From positions 2,914,001-2,978,000 of the forward strand of contig NZ_CP038853.1 of NCBI RefSeq assembly GCF_004792415.1: a stretch of 64,000 bases of DNA. Direction: 5' to 3'. Position 1 is the first letter of the stretch. Each line of letters begins with the position of its first letter. Shown here piece after piece: positions 17,038-26,383 of this stretch. The position numbers and the translations under genes were made by a program. The notes beneath the pieces were generated by a model. It did not search any database, was not told the origin of the DNA, and saw only the letters and a list, made by a program, of their open reading frames with translations. This stretch comes from Pantoea vagans (GTDB lineage: Bacteria > Pseudomonadota > Gammaproteobacteria > Enterobacterales > Enterobacteriaceae).

Positions 17038-19065
17038 TTAGCCTTTCACTTCATACAGCGGAGTTTCACCTGCCACCACCTGACCGCGGGCCAGTAATGT
17101 CAGACCAGCGAAATCATCGCTGTTGCTGACAACCACCGGACTCACCATCGAGCGGGCATTGGCGTTCAGGAATTCAAGGTCCATTTCCAGCACAGGCTGA
17201 CCGGCGACCACCGTGGCCCCCTCTTCAGCCAGGCGGGTAAAGCCTTTACCTTCCAGCGCCACGGTATCCAGTCCCATGTGCACTACAATCTCTACACCAT
17301 TGTCCGTTTCCAGACAGAAGGCGTGATTGGTGTTGAAGATTTTCACCAGCGTACCGTCAATTGGAGCCACGACCCATTTGTCGCTCGGTTTGATCGCCAG
17401 ACCATCGCCTACCGCTTTGCTGGCAAAGGCTTCATCCGGCACATCATCCAGCGCAACCACTTCGCCCGTTACCGGTGCCAGCAATGTCGCAATAACACGC
17501 TTCTCACTGTTCAGCACGGCCTGCGGTTTAACGTCAGGCTCCACTGGCGCACTGCTGGTAGCAGCGGCTGCGACCGGGCCCTTGGTCAGCACTTTTTTCA
17601 TCGCCGAGGCAATGCTTTCGGCCTGAGTACCTACGATGATCTGCACGCTCTGCTTATTAAGGCGGATCACCCCGGATGCACCCAGACGCTTCGCAACGCC
17701 CTCATTGACCTGAGCCGAATCATTCACGTTAAGACGCAGGCGGGTAATACAGGCATCGATGCTGGTTAAGTTGGATGAGCCACCCACGGCACCAATATAA
17801 CGGCGCGCCAGCGATTCAGTAGCCGTTTCACCATTGTCAGTTTTATCGACGTTAACGTCATAACCATCGCTTTCATCACCGGCAACCGCCAGCTCACGGC
17901 CCGGCGTCATCAGGTTGAATTTTTTGATGGTGAAGCGGAACACCACGTAGTAGATAACGAAGAAGACCAGGCCCTGCGGAATCAGCATGTACCAGTGTGT
18001 TGCCAGCGGGTTACGGGTCGAGAGCACCATATCCACCAGCCCGGCGCTGAAACCAAATCCGGCAATCCAGTGCATGCTGGCAGCGATGAAGACCGAGATG
18101 CCGGTCAGGACGGCGTGGATCAGATAGAGCACGGGTGCCACGAACATGAAGGAGAATTCCAGCGGTTCGGTGATACCGGTAAAGAAAGCAGCAAATGCCG
18201 CAGCCAGCATGATACTACCGACTTTGACACGGTTCTCTGGACGCGCGCAGTGGTAGATAGCCAGCGCAGCACCCGGCAGACCAAACATCATAATCGGGAA
18301 GAAGCCTGCCTGATAACGACCGGTGATGCCCACGGTTGCCGATCCATCAGCCAGTGACTGCGCACCGCCCAGGAATTTAGGAATGTCATTAATGCCGGCA
18401 ACATCAAACCAGAACACGGAGTTAAGTGCATGATGCAGACCGACAGGAATCAGCAGGCGGTTGAAGAAGGCGTAGATACCGGCACCGGCAGAGCCGAGCT
18501 TCTGGATATGCTCACCAAAGCCCACCAGGCCATTAAAAATAACCGGCCAGATATACATCAGGATAAAGGCGACGAAGATCATCAGGAACGAGACGAGAAT
18601 CGGCACCAGTCGGCGTCCGCTGAAGAAGGAAAGCGCTTTAGGCAGCTCGACATGGCTGAAGCGGTTGTAAACCTCCGCCGACAGGATACCGACCAGAATA
18701 CCGACAAACTGGTTGTTGATTTTGCCAAACGCCACAGGCACCTGGTCAACGGGCATCTTCTGTATCATCGCCACCGCGGCCGGTGAGCAGAGCGTGGTAA
18801 CAACCAGGAAGCCGACAAAGCCAGTCAGGGCAGCGGCACCATCTTTATCTTTTGACATGCCATACGCGACACCAATCGCAAACAGCACTGACATGTTTTC
18901 GATGATGGCGGCACCGGATTTGATCAGCAACGCAGCGAGCGCATTACCTGCACCCCAGCTGTCCGGATCGATCCAGTAACCTACCCCCATTAATATTGCT
19001 GCTGCTGGCAGGGTTGCTACCGGCACCATCAGTGCACGCCCCACCTTCTGTAAATAACCTAACAT
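17038..19065 (-). CDS. nagE: N-acetylglucosamine PTS permease, EIICBA
   Basis: A 675-residue fused phosphotransferase permease that imports and phosphorylates GlcNAc. The membrane EIIC domain (about 1-390) has GITEPLEFSFMF near 300. EIIB (about 410-490) has the phospho-Cys in SIDACITRLRL near 437. EIIA (about 520-675) has the phospho-His in IVVHMGLDTVALEGKGF near 598. It is 27 residues longer than my recall of E. coli NagE; the extra length lies in EIIC, which differs more than the B and A domains. It is divergent from nagBAC across a gap with NagC- and CRP-like sites. Confidence 0.95.
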   Translation of the reverse strand: MLGYLQKVGRALMVPVATLPAAAILMGVGYWIDPDSWGAGNALAALLIKSGAAIIENMSVLFAIGVAYGMSKDKDGAAALTGFVGFLVVTTLCSPAAVAMIQKMPVDQVPVAFGKINNQFVGILVGILSAEVYNRFSHVELPKALSFFSGRRLVPILVSFLMIFVAFILMYIWPVIFNGLVGFGEHIQKLGSAGAGIYAFFNRLLIPVGLHHALNSVFWFDVAGINDIPKFLGGAQSLADGSATVGITGRYQAGFFPIMMFGLPGAALAIYHCARPENRVKVGSIMLAAAFAAFFTGITEPLEFSFMFVAPVLYLIHAVLTGISVFIAASMHWIAGFGFSAGLVDMVLSTRNPLATHWYMLIPQGLVFFVIYYVVFRFTIKKFNLMTPGRELAVAGDESDGYDVNVDKTDNGETATESLARRYIGAVGGSSNLTSIDACITRLRLNVNDSAQVNEGVAKRLGASGVIRLNKQSVQIIVGTQAESIASAMKKVLTKGPVAAAATSSAPVEPDVKPQAVLNSEKRVIATLLAPVTGEVVALDDVPDEAFASKAVGDGLAIKPSDKWVVAPIDGTLVKIFNTNHAFCLETDNGVEIVVHMGLDTVALEGKGFTRLAEEGATVVAGQPVLEMDLEFLNANARSMVSPVVVSNSDDFAGLTLLARGQVVAGETPLYEVKG

Positions 19066-19177
19066 ATCCCCTTCCCCCTATGAGCCTGACTTGTCGCTTT
19101 GCGCCGCTTAATGTTGTTATGTCAGCTGCAAAGATCGTTAATACACTTCATATCACGCTGCGAAGTGTAATGATAAA

Positions 19178-19198
19178 TTAATTCGCCTCGCAAATTAA
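19178..19198. promoter_or_regulatory. NagC operator, nagE side
   Basis: TTAATT and AATTAA flank a core with CG steps (TTCG...TCGCAAA), giving a 21-bp palindromic site like the known NagC boxes. It lies about 115 bp before nagE. Pairing with a second site near nagB suggests NagC looping, as in E. coli. Confidence 0.6.
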
Positions 19199-19208
19199 AA
19201 CCCTGGTA

Positions 19209-19228
19209 AATGTGATTTTTATCACTAA
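19209..19228. promoter_or_regulatory. CRP site between nagE and nagB
   Basis: TGTGA-N6-TCACT is 9 of 10 to the CRP consensus half-sites with the correct spacer. It sits between the two NagC-like sites, matching the E. coli nag control region where CRP activates both sides. Confidence 0.65.
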
Positions 19229-19267
19229 AAAACATCATGTCACACGGCAACATCTGGCTATCACCAC

Positions 19268-19293
19268 AAACTTATTTTATGATCCGAAATATT
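19268..19293. promoter_or_regulatory. NagC operator, nagB side (candidate)
   Basis: The AT-rich stretch with TTATTTTATG, a central CCG and AAATATTGAA resembles a NagC box, about 100 bp before nagB and about 90 bp from the first site (near eight to nine helical turns). Symmetry is weaker than at the nagE-side site. Confidence 0.45.
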
Positions 19294-19393
19294 GAATTAC
19301 GCTCCTCCCGTAGCGAGAATAGACAATCTGCTCAGGCTGATGACTAACGCAATGGTTTAGCGATCCCCTTTCTATTTTCTAATGAGGTGAAAC

Positions 19394-20194
19394 ATGAGAC
19401 TGATTCCTTTAGCGACGCCAACCCAGGTGGGTAAATGGGCCGCCCGACATATTGTTAACCGCATCAATGCGTTTAACCCGACGGCGGACAGACCTTTTGT
19501 TCTGGGTCTGCCAACCGGCGGCACGCCACTGGAGGCGTACAAACACCTGATTGATATGCACAAAGCGGGCCAGGTCAGTTTTAAACATGTCGTGACCTTC
19601 AATATGGATGAATATGTCGGTCTGCCTAAAGAGCATCCTGAAAGCTATCACAGCTTTATGTATCGCAACTTCTTCGATCACGTTGATATTCAACCGGAAA
19701 ATATCAACCTGCTGAATGGTAATGCGCCCGATATTGACGCAGAATGTCGTCAGTACGAAGAGAAAATTCGCGCACTGGGTAAAATTCACCTGTTTATGGG
19801 CGGTGTCGGCAACGACGGTCATATCGCTTTTAACGAACCGGCGTCTTCACTGGCTTCCCGTACCCGCATTAAAACCCTGACCCATGATACCCGCGTAGCG
19901 AACTCGCGCTTCTTTAACGGTGACGTGGATCAGGTGCCTAAGTATGCGCTGACGGTCGGCGTCGGCACGCTGCTGGATGCCGAAGAAGTGATGATTCTGG
20001 TTACCGGCCATGTCAAAGCGCAGGCGCTGCAGGCGGCAGTTGAAGGCAACGTGAATCATATGTGGACCATCAGTTGCCTGCAGCTGCATGCGAAATCGGT
20101 TGTGGTCTGTGATGAGCCAGCCACCATGGAATTGAAAGTGAAAACCGTGAAATATTTCCGCGAAATGGAAGCGGAAAATATGAAAGGCGTGTAA
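19394..20194 (+). CDS. nagB: Glucosamine-6-phosphate deaminase
   Basis: A 266-residue enzyme converting glucosamine-6-phosphate to fructose-6-phosphate and ammonia, last step of amino sugar use. The start [20 protein letters not shown] and the motifs [14 protein letters not shown] near 36, NMDEYVGLP near 70 and the catalytic [18 protein letters not shown] near 135 match the E. coli allosteric enzyme of the same length. First gene of nagBAC-umpH. A hairpin (8-bp arms at 20211-20218 and 20230-20237) lies in the nagB-nagA gap and may protect nagB mRNA. Confidence 0.98.
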   Translation: MRLIPLATPTQVGKWAARHIVNRINAFNPTADRPFVLGLPTGGTPLEAYKHLIDMHKAGQVSFKHVVTFNMDEYVGLPKEHPESYHSFMYRNFFDHVDIQPENINLLNGNAPDIDAECRQYEEKIRALGKIHLFMGGVGNDGHIAFNEPASSLASRTRIKTLTHDTRVANSRFFNGDVDQVPKYALTVGVGTLLDAEEVMILVTGHVKAQALQAAVEGNVNHMWTISCLQLHAKSVVVCDEPATMELKVKTVKYFREMEAENMKGV

Positions 20195-20210
20195 CAGAAT
20201 AGTGTCTTGC

Positions 20211-20237
20211 CCTGCTGTTACGCTGAGTGACAGCAGG
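20211..20237 (+). repeat. Intercistronic hairpin between nagB and nagA
   Basis: CCTGCTGT and ACAGCAGG pair across 11 bases in the 62-bp nagB-nagA gap, just before the nagA ribosome site. No T-run follows, so it is more likely a stabilising or processing stem than a terminator. Confidence 0.5.
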
Positions 20238-20256
20238 CCAGGACGGGAGAAAAAAG

Positions 20257-21405
20257 ATGTACGCATTAGTAAACGGTCGAATCTACAGCGGCCATGAGAT
20301 TCTGGATAATCACGCCGTCGTGGTGGCTGACGGGCTTATTGCGCGCGTCTGCCCACGTGAATCGCTGTCGGCTGATATTGAGCAGCGGGATATGGCGGGT
20401 GCGATTATTGCGCCGGGCTTTATCGATCTCCAGCTCAATGGCTGCGGTGGCGTTCAGTTCAATGACAGCCTTGATGCGCTCAGCATTGAGACGCTGGAAA
20501 CGATGCAGCGCGCCAATGAAAAGTCTGGCTGCACCAGTTTTTTACCGACGCTGATCACCAGCAGCGACGCGCTGATGAAGCGGGCGATTGAAACCATGCG
20601 CGCTTACCTGCAGAAACATCAGCATCAGGCGCTGGGTCTGCATCTGGAAGGCCCGTGGCTGAGTAAGGCGAAAAAAGGCACCCACGATCCGGCGCTGATT
20701 CGCCTGCCGGATGCGGCGATGGTGCAGTATCTTTGCGACAACGCCGACGTCATCACCAAAGTCACCCTTGCACCAGAAAACGCCGGCAGCGACGTGATTC
20801 GTCAGTTAACCGACGCCGGAATCATTGTCTCAGCGGGTCACTCGAATGCGACCTATGAAGAGGCGAAAGCAGGTTTTTCTGCTGGCGTGAGTTTCGCAAC
20901 CCACCTCTACAATGCTATGCCGGCGTTTGCCGGACGTGAACCCGGGCTTATCGGTGCGCTGTTTGATTCGCCTGATGTATACTGCGGCATTATTGCGGAT
21001 GGTTTACATGTACATTACGCTAACGTGCGCAATGCAAAACGCATCAAAGGCGACAAACTGGTGCTGGTAACCGATGCCACCGCACCGGCTGGCGCTGACA
21101 TCAGCGAGTTTATTTTTGCTGGAAAAACAATCTATTATCGTGACGGCCTCTGTATTGACGAAAACGGCACACTCAGTGGTTCGGCCCTGACGATGATAGA
21201 AGCAGTACAAAACAGCGTCGAGCATGTCGGTATCGCACTGGACGAAGCGTTACGCATGGCATCACTCTACCCGGCACGGGCGATAGGCGTGGAAAGACAG
21301 TTGGGCTCGATCGAAGCAGGAAAAATCGCGAACCTGACTGTGTTTACGCGCGACTTTAAAATCATTAAGACGTTAGTCAACGGAGACGACGTCCTGAGCG
21401 AGTAA
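20257..21405 (+). CDS. nagA: N-acetylglucosamine-6-phosphate deacetylase
   Basis: A 382-residue amidohydrolase that removes the acetyl group from GlcNAc-6-phosphate, feeding NagB. Visible motifs are [16 protein letters not shown] near 52, the metal-ligand LHLEGPW near 128, SAGHSNA near 196, HLYNAMPAF near 215 and the catalytic Asp in VTDATAPAG near 272. The frame is open 10 codons upstream, but the ATG at 20257 gives [10 protein letters not shown], matching the family, with GGGAGA 9 bases before. Eight bases separate its stop from nagC. Confidence 0.97.
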   Translation: MYALVNGRIYSGHEILDNHAVVVADGLIARVCPRESLSADIEQRDMAGAIIAPGFIDLQLNGCGGVQFNDSLDALSIETLETMQRANEKSGCTSFLPTLITSSDALMKRAIETMRAYLQKHQHQALGLHLEGPWLSKAKKGTHDPALIRLPDAAMVQYLCDNADVITKVTLAPENAGSDVIRQLTDAGIIVSAGHSNATYEEAKAGFSAGVSFATHLYNAMPAFAGREPGLIGALFDSPDVYCGIIADGLHVHYANVRNAKRIKGDKLVLVTDATAPAGADISEFIFAGKTIYYRDGLCIDENGTLSGSALTMIEAVQNSVEHVGIALDEALRMASLYPARAIGVERQLGSIEAGKIANLTVFTRDFKIIKTLVNGDDVLSE

Positions 21406-21412
21406 GCACTGA

Positions 21413-22633
21413 ATGACCACTGGCGGCCAGTCACAAATAGGAAATGTCGATCTTGTTAAGCAACTTAATAGCGCAGCGGTTTACCGGCTGATTGATCAAC
21501 AGGGGCCGATATCGCGCATTCAGATTGCCGAACTCAGCCAGCTCGCCCCCGCCAGCGTCACCAAAATTACCCGCCAGTTGATTGAGCGCGGCCTGATCAA
21601 AGAGGTAGACCAGCAGGCGTCTACCGGTGGTCGCCGCGCTATCTCGATTATCACTGAAACCCGCCACTTCCATACCATCGGGGTTCGCCTCGGCCGCAAC
21701 GATGCGACTCTGACCCTGTTCGACCTTAGCGGTAAATCGCTGGCGCAGGAGGATTATGCGCTGCCGGAACGCACCCAGGAGACGCTGGAACATGCGCTGT
21801 TTAACGCCATCAGCGGCTTCATCGAGCAGCACCAGCGTAAAATACGCGAGCTGATCGCGATTTCCGTCATCCTGCCGGGCCTGGTTGACCCGATTAACGG
21901 CGTGATCCGTTATATGCCACACATCTCTGTCAGCCACTGGCCGCTGGTCGCCAGTCTGAAAAAACGGTTCAACGTCACCAGTTTTGTGGGGCATGATATT
22001 CGCAGTCTGGCGCTGGCCGAGCACTATTTCGGTGCAAGCCGCGACTGTGCTGACTCAATCCTGGTGCGCTTACACCGCGGCACCGGTGCCGGCATTATTG
22101 CCAACGGGCATATTTTCCTCGGCAGCAACGGCAACGTCGGCGAAATCGGCCATATCCAGGTTGACCCGCTTGGCGAGCGCTGTCACTGCGGTAACTTTGG
22201 CTGCCTTGAAACGATTGCCGCTAACGGCGCCATTGAGAATCGTGTGCGGCATCTGCTGAATCAGGGCTACCCCAGTGTACTGACGCTGGAGGCGTGCCAG
22301 ATGTCCCACATCTGCAAAGCGGCCAATCAGGGTGATGCGCTGGCCTGCGAAGTGGTCGAACAGGTGGGCCGGTATCTCGGCAAAGCGATTGCCATCGCGA
22401 TTAACCTGTTTAATCCACAAAAAGTGGTGCTGGCGGGCGAGATTACGGAAGCAGAGAAAGTGCTGCTGCCCGCGATTGAAGGCTGCATCAATACCCAGGC
22501 ATTAGAAGCCTTTCGTAAAAATCTGCCGGTGGTGCGTTCTACCCTGGATCACCGTTCTGCGATTGGTGCGTTTGCGCTGGCTAAACGTGCCATGCTTAAC
22601 GGCATTCTGCTGCAACATCTTCTGGAAGACTAA
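21413..22633 (+). CDS. nagC: NagC, ROK-family repressor of amino sugar genes
   Basis: A 406-residue repressor that senses GlcNAc-6-phosphate and controls nagE and nagBA. The N-terminal winged helix includes ISRIQIAELSQLAPASVTKI near 30-50. The ROK domain has the effector loop HRGTGAGII near 222 and the zinc site GHIQVDPLGERCHCGNFGCLE near 245-265. Same length as in E. coli (406). It lies 7 bases past nagA and 39 bases before umpH. Confidence 0.97.
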   Translation: MTTGGQSQIGNVDLVKQLNSAAVYRLIDQQGPISRIQIAELSQLAPASVTKITRQLIERGLIKEVDQQASTGGRRAISIITETRHFHTIGVRLGRNDATLTLFDLSGKSLAQEDYALPERTQETLEHALFNAISGFIEQHQRKIRELIAISVILPGLVDPINGVIRYMPHISVSHWPLVASLKKRFNVTSFVGHDIRSLALAEHYFGASRDCADSILVRLHRGTGAGIIANGHIFLGSNGNVGEIGHIQVDPLGERCHCGNFGCLETIAANGAIENRVRHLLNQGYPSVLTLEACQMSHICKAANQGDALACEVVEQVGRYLGKAIAIAINLFNPQKVVLAGEITEAEKVLLPAIEGCINTQALEAFRKNLPVVRSTLDHRSAIGAFALAKRAMLNGILLQHLLED

Positions 22634-22672
22634 GCTAACCCGCTGTTGTGGCGGGCCACATCGGATCTGACT

Positions 22673-23425
22673 ATGACCATTAAAAGCGTAATTTGTGATA
22701 TCGATGGCGTGCTGATGCACGACAACACGGCCGTTCCTGGCGCACAGGAATTTTTACAGCGTATTCTGGCCAAAGAGATGCCGCTGGTGGTGCTGACGAA
22801 CTATCCCTCGCAGACTGAGCAGGATCTGGCTAACCGCTTTGCTTCGGCTGGTGTTGAGGTTCCTGAATCCGTTTTCTATACCTCTGCCATGGCTACCGCC
22901 GACTTCCTGCGTCGTCAGGAGGGTAAAAAGGCCTATGTCATTGGTGAAGGCGCGCTGATTCATGAGCTCTATAAAGCGGGTTTTACCATTACGGATGTGA
23001 ATCCCGATTTTGTCATTGTCGGGGAGACGCGTTCGTTCAACTGGGACATGATGCACAAAGCGGCCTTCTTCGTCGCTAACGGCGCGCGCTTTATCGCCAC
23101 CAACCCCGATACACACGCGCGTGGCTTTATACCCGCCTGTGGCGCGCTCTGCGCCGGGATTGAGAAGATCTCAGGCCGTAGCCCGTTTGTGGTGGGCAAA
23201 CCCAGCCCTTACATCATGCGCGCCGCGCTGAATAAAATGCAGGCTCACTCGGAAGAGACGGTCATTGTGGGTGATAACCTGCGAACCGATATTCTCGCCG
23301 GTTTCCAGGCAGGTCTGGAGACAGTACTGGTGCTGTCAGGCGTCTCGACGCTGAGCGATATCGATGCCATGCCGTTCCGTCCGGACTGGATCTACCCTTC
23401 TGTTGCCGATATTGACCTGTTCTGA
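22673..23425 (+). CDS. umpH: Nucleotide phosphatase UmpH (NagD)
   Basis: A 250-residue HAD-superfamily phosphatase acting on nucleoside monophosphates, chiefly UMP, in the cytoplasm. Motif I is CDIDGVLMHDN near residue 8, motif II is VLTNYPS near 38, the cap follows, and motif III/IV are VGKPSP and VIVGDNLRTDI near 200. The frame extends 9 codons upstream, but the ATG at 22673 gives MTIKSVICDIDG, matching E. coli. Last gene of the nag operon, followed by a strong terminator. Confidence 0.96.
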   Translation: MTIKSVICDIDGVLMHDNTAVPGAQEFLQRILAKEMPLVVLTNYPSQTEQDLANRFASAGVEVPESVFYTSAMATADFLRRQEGKKAYVIGEGALIHELYKAGFTITDVNPDFVIVGETRSFNWDMMHKAAFFVANGARFIATNPDTHARGFIPACGALCAGIEKISGRSPFVVGKPSPYIMRAALNKMQAHSEETVIVGDNLRTDILAGFQAGLETVLVLSGVSTLSDIDAMPFRPDWIYPSVADIDLF

Positions 23426-23439
23426 TTCATTTTTCTTAT

Positions 23440-23479
23440 GACGCATCCGTTTAATCTGTGATGCGTCCCCCCTTTTTTT
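23440..23479 (+). terminator. Terminator of the nagBAC-umpH operon
   Basis: GACGCATC (23440-23447) pairs with GATGCGTC (23460-23467) and is followed by CCCCC and seven T. It stands 15 bases after the umpH stop. The rest of the 308-bp gap to asnB is AT-rich and holds the asnB promoter region; no further gene is seen. Confidence 0.85.
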
Positions 23480-23733
23480 CATGGTCCCGCCTACTTTCGC
23501 TGCCTGTTTTTTACTCACAAACGCCATTTCATTGCCGATCCAACAACAAAACAACATTTAAATTGTCGTTTATTCAATTTTATTGCCATGTGAGCAATAT
23601 TTTTATCAGTAAATCACGATTCCTCTTGCATTGAATGCACCAAATAGCGCATTTTCTTATCTATCACGCAGCGTCAGGCTGCCGGACAAACGCAAAAGAT
23701 AACATCGCCGTAAGGTGAGATTAGGAGTCAGTT

Positions 23734-25401
23734 ATGTGTTCAATTTTTGGTGTGCTGGATCTGAAAACCGATCCTGTTGAGCTGCGCAAAAAAGCGCTGG
23801 AATGTTCACGTTTAATGCGTCATCGCGGCCCGGACTGGTCAGGTGTCTATGCAGATGACAAGGCTATTCTGGCGCATGAACGCCTCTCAATTGTTGACGT
23901 TAACAACGGCGCACAGCCACTGTACAACGCCGATCACACCCACGTACTGGCCGTTAACGGCGAGATTTACAACCATCAGGCACTGCGCGCTGAACTCAGC
24001 GATCGCTACGAATTTCAGACCGGTTCTGACTGTGAAGTGATTCTGGCGCTCTATCAGGAGAAAGGTGTCGATTTCCTTGATGAGCTGGAAGGCATGTTCG
24101 CCTTTATCCTCTATGACAGCGTTAAGAAATCGTATCTGATTGGCCGCGACCATATTGGCATCATTCCGCTTTACATGGGTAACGATGAGCACGGCAACCT
24201 GTTTGTTGCGTCAGAAATGAAAGCGCTGGTACCGGCCTGCCGTTCGATCAAAGAGTTCCCGCCGGGAAGCTACCTCTCCAGCACCGATGGCGAAATCCGT
24301 CGTTACTGGCAGCGTGACTGGATGGAATACAAAAACGTTGAACACAACACCACAGATGCGGCTGGCCTGAAACATGCGCTGGAAGAGTCGGTGAAAAGCC
24401 ACCTGATGTCAGATGTCCCTTATGGCGTGCTGCTGTCAGGCGGTCTGGACTCCTCTATCATTTCAGCCGTGACCAAGCGTTTTGCGGCGAAACGGGTTGA
24501 AGATCAGGATAAAAGTGATGCGTGGTGGCCGCAGCTGCACTCCTTCGCGGTCGGACTGGAAGGTTCACCCGATTTAAAAGCGGCGAAAACCGTGGCGGAA
24601 CATCTGGGCACCGTGCATCACGAAATTCATTTCACCGTGCAGGAAGGTCTGGATGCGATTCGCGATGTGATTTATCACATTGAAACCTATGACGTTACCA
24701 CCATTCGCGCCTCTACGCCGATGTACTTGATGTCGCGTAAGATCAAAGCGATGGGTATTAAGATGGTGCTGTCGGGTGAAGGTGCAGATGAAGTGTTTGG
24801 CGGCTATCTCTACTTCCATAAAGCGCCAAACGCCAAAGAGTTCCACGAAGAAAACGTGCGTAAACTGCAGGCGCTGCATATGTTTGACTGCGCCCGCGCC
24901 AACAAAGCGATGTCCGCCTGGGGCGTTGAAGCCCGCGTACCCTTCCTGGATAAAAAATTCCTGGATGTGGCAATGCGTATCAACCCTGCCGACAAAATGT
25001 GTGGCAGCAACGGTAAAATGGAGAAGCACATTCTGCGTGAATGTTTCTCCTCTTACCTGCCAGAGAGCGTAGCGTGGCGTCAGAAAGAGCAGTTCTCTGA
25101 TGGTGTGGGTTATAGCTGGATCGACTCACTCAAGGAAGTGGCCGCGAAGCAAATCAGCGACCAGCAGCTGGCAACCGCCCATTTCCGCTTCCCGTTCAAC
25201 ACGCCGGGTTCGAAAGAAGCTTATCTCTATCGTGAGATTTTCGAAGAGCTGTTCCCGTTAGCCAGTGCGGCAGAGTGTGTGCCAGGCGGTCCATCCGTCG
25301 CCTGTTCGTCTGCCAAAGCGATTGAATGGGATGAAGCGTTTAAAAACATGGACGATCCTTCCGGACGTGCCGTGGGTGTGCATCAGTCAGCCTATAAATA
25401 A
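23734..25401 (+). CDS. asnB: Asparagine synthetase B (glutamine-hydrolysing)
   Basis: A 555-residue enzyme making asparagine from aspartate, ATP and glutamine. The N-terminal nucleophile Cys2 starts the glutaminase domain (MCSIFGVLD, then LMRHRGPDWSG and AVNGEIYNH). The synthetase domain has the ATP loop SGGLDSS near 235 and LSGEGADEVFGGYLYFH near 345. E. coli AsnB has 554 residues. A ribosome site TAGGAGT precedes the ATG by 7 bases. Single-gene unit ending in a strong terminator. Confidence 0.98.
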   Translation: MCSIFGVLDLKTDPVELRKKALECSRLMRHRGPDWSGVYADDKAILAHERLSIVDVNNGAQPLYNADHTHVLAVNGEIYNHQALRAELSDRYEFQTGSDCEVILALYQEKGVDFLDELEGMFAFILYDSVKKSYLIGRDHIGIIPLYMGNDEHGNLFVASEMKALVPACRSIKEFPPGSYLSSTDGEIRRYWQRDWMEYKNVEHNTTDAAGLKHALEESVKSHLMSDVPYGVLLSGGLDSSIISAVTKRFAAKRVEDQDKSDAWWPQLHSFAVGLEGSPDLKAAKTVAEHLGTVHHEIHFTVQEGLDAIRDVIYHIETYDVTTIRASTPMYLMSRKIKAMGIKMVLSGEGADEVFGGYLYFHKAPNAKEFHEENVRKLQALHMFDCARANKAMSAWGVEARVPFLDKKFLDVAMRINPADKMCGSNGKMEKHILRECFSSYLPESVAWRQKEQFSDGVGYSWIDSLKEVAAKQISDQQLATAHFRFPFNTPGSKEAYLYREIFEELFPLASAAECVPGGPSVACSSAKAIEWDEAFKNMDDPSGRAVGVHQSAYK

Positions 25402-25422
25402 GCCGACAGAAAGCCACCAGAA

Positions 25423-25448
25423 TGGGCCGGTTATGGCCCATTTTTTTT
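25423..25448 (+). terminator. Terminator of asnB
   Basis: TGGGCC-GGTTAT-GGCCCA followed by eight T, 21 bases after the asnB stop. Confidence 0.92.
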
Positions 25449-25550
25449 ACGATTAGCGTTGTATTCACTGAAAAATTGCCGAATAAACCGCCAGGCTGGT
25501 TATAAGCCAGTCAAACAGCGATTATCTGGCAAAAAACGGTAAAAAACTTG

Positions 25551-25579
25551 TTGACGCTGTCTGGTCAACTCCGCATAAT
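25551..25579 (+). promoter_or_regulatory. Promoter of the tRNA operon
   Basis: A -35 TTGACG (25551-25556) and a -10 CATAAT (25574-25579) are 17 bases apart, followed by the GC-rich discriminator GCGCCCCGC typical of stringently controlled stable RNA promoters. The first tRNA begins about 35 bases after the likely start. Confidence 0.8.
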
Positions 25580-25619
25580 GCGCCCCGCAACGCCGATGAA
25601 GGTAACGCGAAAAAAAGAT

Positions 25620-25696
25620 GGCTACGTAGCTCAGCTGGTTAGAGCACAGCACTCATAATGCTGGGGTCACAGGTTCGATTCCCGTCGTAGCCACCA
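25620..25696 (+). tRNA. metT: tRNA-Met (CAU), elongator
   Basis: A 77-base cloverleaf with GGCTACG/CGTAGCC acceptor stem, anticodon CAT at 25654-25656, TTCGATT T-loop region and encoded CCA. It matches the elongator (not initiator) Met tRNA and is the first of seven tRNAs in the E. coli metT-leuW-glnUW-metU-glnVX order. Confidence 0.97.
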
Positions 25697-25705
25697 TCTT
25701 TTTTT

Positions 25706-25790
25706 GCGGGAGTGGCGAAATTGGTAGACGCACCAGATTTAGGTTCTGGCGCCGCAAGGTGTGCGAGTTCAAGTCTCGCCTCCCGCACCA
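25706..25790 (+). tRNA. leuW: tRNA-Leu (UAG)
   Basis: An 85-base class II tRNA with acceptor GCGGGAG/CTCCCGC, anticodon TAG at 25740-25742, a long variable arm and encoded CCA. It lies 9 bases after the first tRNA-Met. Confidence 0.97.
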
Positions 25791-25812
25791 TTTCATTATT
25801 CGGCAGCGTGGA

Positions 25813-25887
25813 TGGGATATCGCCAAGCGGTAAGGCACCGGTTTTTGATACCGGCATTCCCTGGTTCGAATCCAGGTATCCCAGCCA
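25813..25887 (+). tRNA. glnU: tRNA-Gln (UUG), copy 1
   Basis: 75 bases, acceptor TGGGATA/TATCCCA, anticodon TTG at 25845-25847, encoded CCA. Identical in sequence to the next copy. Confidence 0.97.
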
Positions 25888-25922
25888 ATTTCGATGATTC
25901 TTGTATGCTGAGAACGGACGAA

Positions 25923-25997
25923 TGGGATATCGCCAAGCGGTAAGGCACCGGTTTTTGATACCGGCATTCCCTGGTTCGAATCCAGGTATCCCAGCCA
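25923..25997 (+). tRNA. glnW: tRNA-Gln (UUG), copy 2
   Basis: 75 bases, exact duplicate of the copy at 25813, including CCA; anticodon TTG at 25955-25957. The 35-base spacers around the two copies differ. Confidence 0.97.
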
Positions 25998-26019
25998 TCA
26001 TTGAAATGCAGTACAATTT

Positions 26020-26096
26020 GGCTACGTAGCTCAGCTGGTTAGAGCACAGCACTCATAATGCTGGGGTCACAGGTTCGATTCCCGTCGTAGCCACCA
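26020..26096 (+). tRNA. metU: tRNA-Met (CAU), elongator, copy 2
   Basis: 77 bases, identical to the copy at 25620, anticodon CAT at 26054-26056, encoded CCA. Confidence 0.97.
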
Positions 26097-26102
26097 TATA
26101 AT

Positions 26103-26177
26103 TGGGGTGTCGCCAAGCGGTAAGGCACTGGTTTCTGATACCAGCATTCCGGGGTTCGAATCCCTGCACCCCAGCCA
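26103..26177 (+). tRNA. glnV: tRNA-Gln (CUG), copy 1
   Basis: 75 bases, acceptor TGGGGTG/CACCCCA, anticodon CTG at 26135-26137, encoded CCA. Only 6 bases separate it from the preceding tRNA-Met. Confidence 0.97.
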
Positions 26178-26205
26178 TACAAAGACAATTTGAAAAACCC
26201 ATTAT

Positions 26206-26280
26206 TGGGGTGTCGCCAAGCGGTAAGGCACTGGTTTCTGATACCAGCATTCCGGGGTTCGAATCCCTGCACCCCAGCCA
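26206..26280 (+). tRNA. glnX: tRNA-Gln (CUG), copy 2
   Basis: 75 bases, identical to the copy at 26103; anticodon CTG at 26238-26240; last tRNA of the operon. Confidence 0.97.
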
Positions 26281-26294
26281 AATTGCACAACCAG

Positions 26295-26322
26295 GCCCGC
26301 TTTTGCGGGCTTTGTTGTTTTT
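26295..26322 (+). terminator. Terminator of the tRNA operon
   Basis: GCCCGC-TTTT-GCGGGC followed by a T-rich tail (TTTGTTGTTTTT), 14 bases after the last tRNA. Confidence 0.88.
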
Positions 26323-26383
26323 GTCCCTTCTCCACCATCCTGATTACTGGCCCGCCCTGCGGCGAGCCTGAACGCGTAAGCGA

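Noticed and set aside
25620..26280. Integration site or prophage remnant at the tRNA cluster
   Set aside because: The tRNAs are all intact, no integrase gene or partial tRNA 3' repeat is nearby, and the flanking order equals that of E. coli.
25639..26338. Several open frames of 60-137 residues over the tRNA cluster
   Set aside because: They are translations of repeated tRNA genes; the duplicated peptide sequences come from identical tRNA copies.
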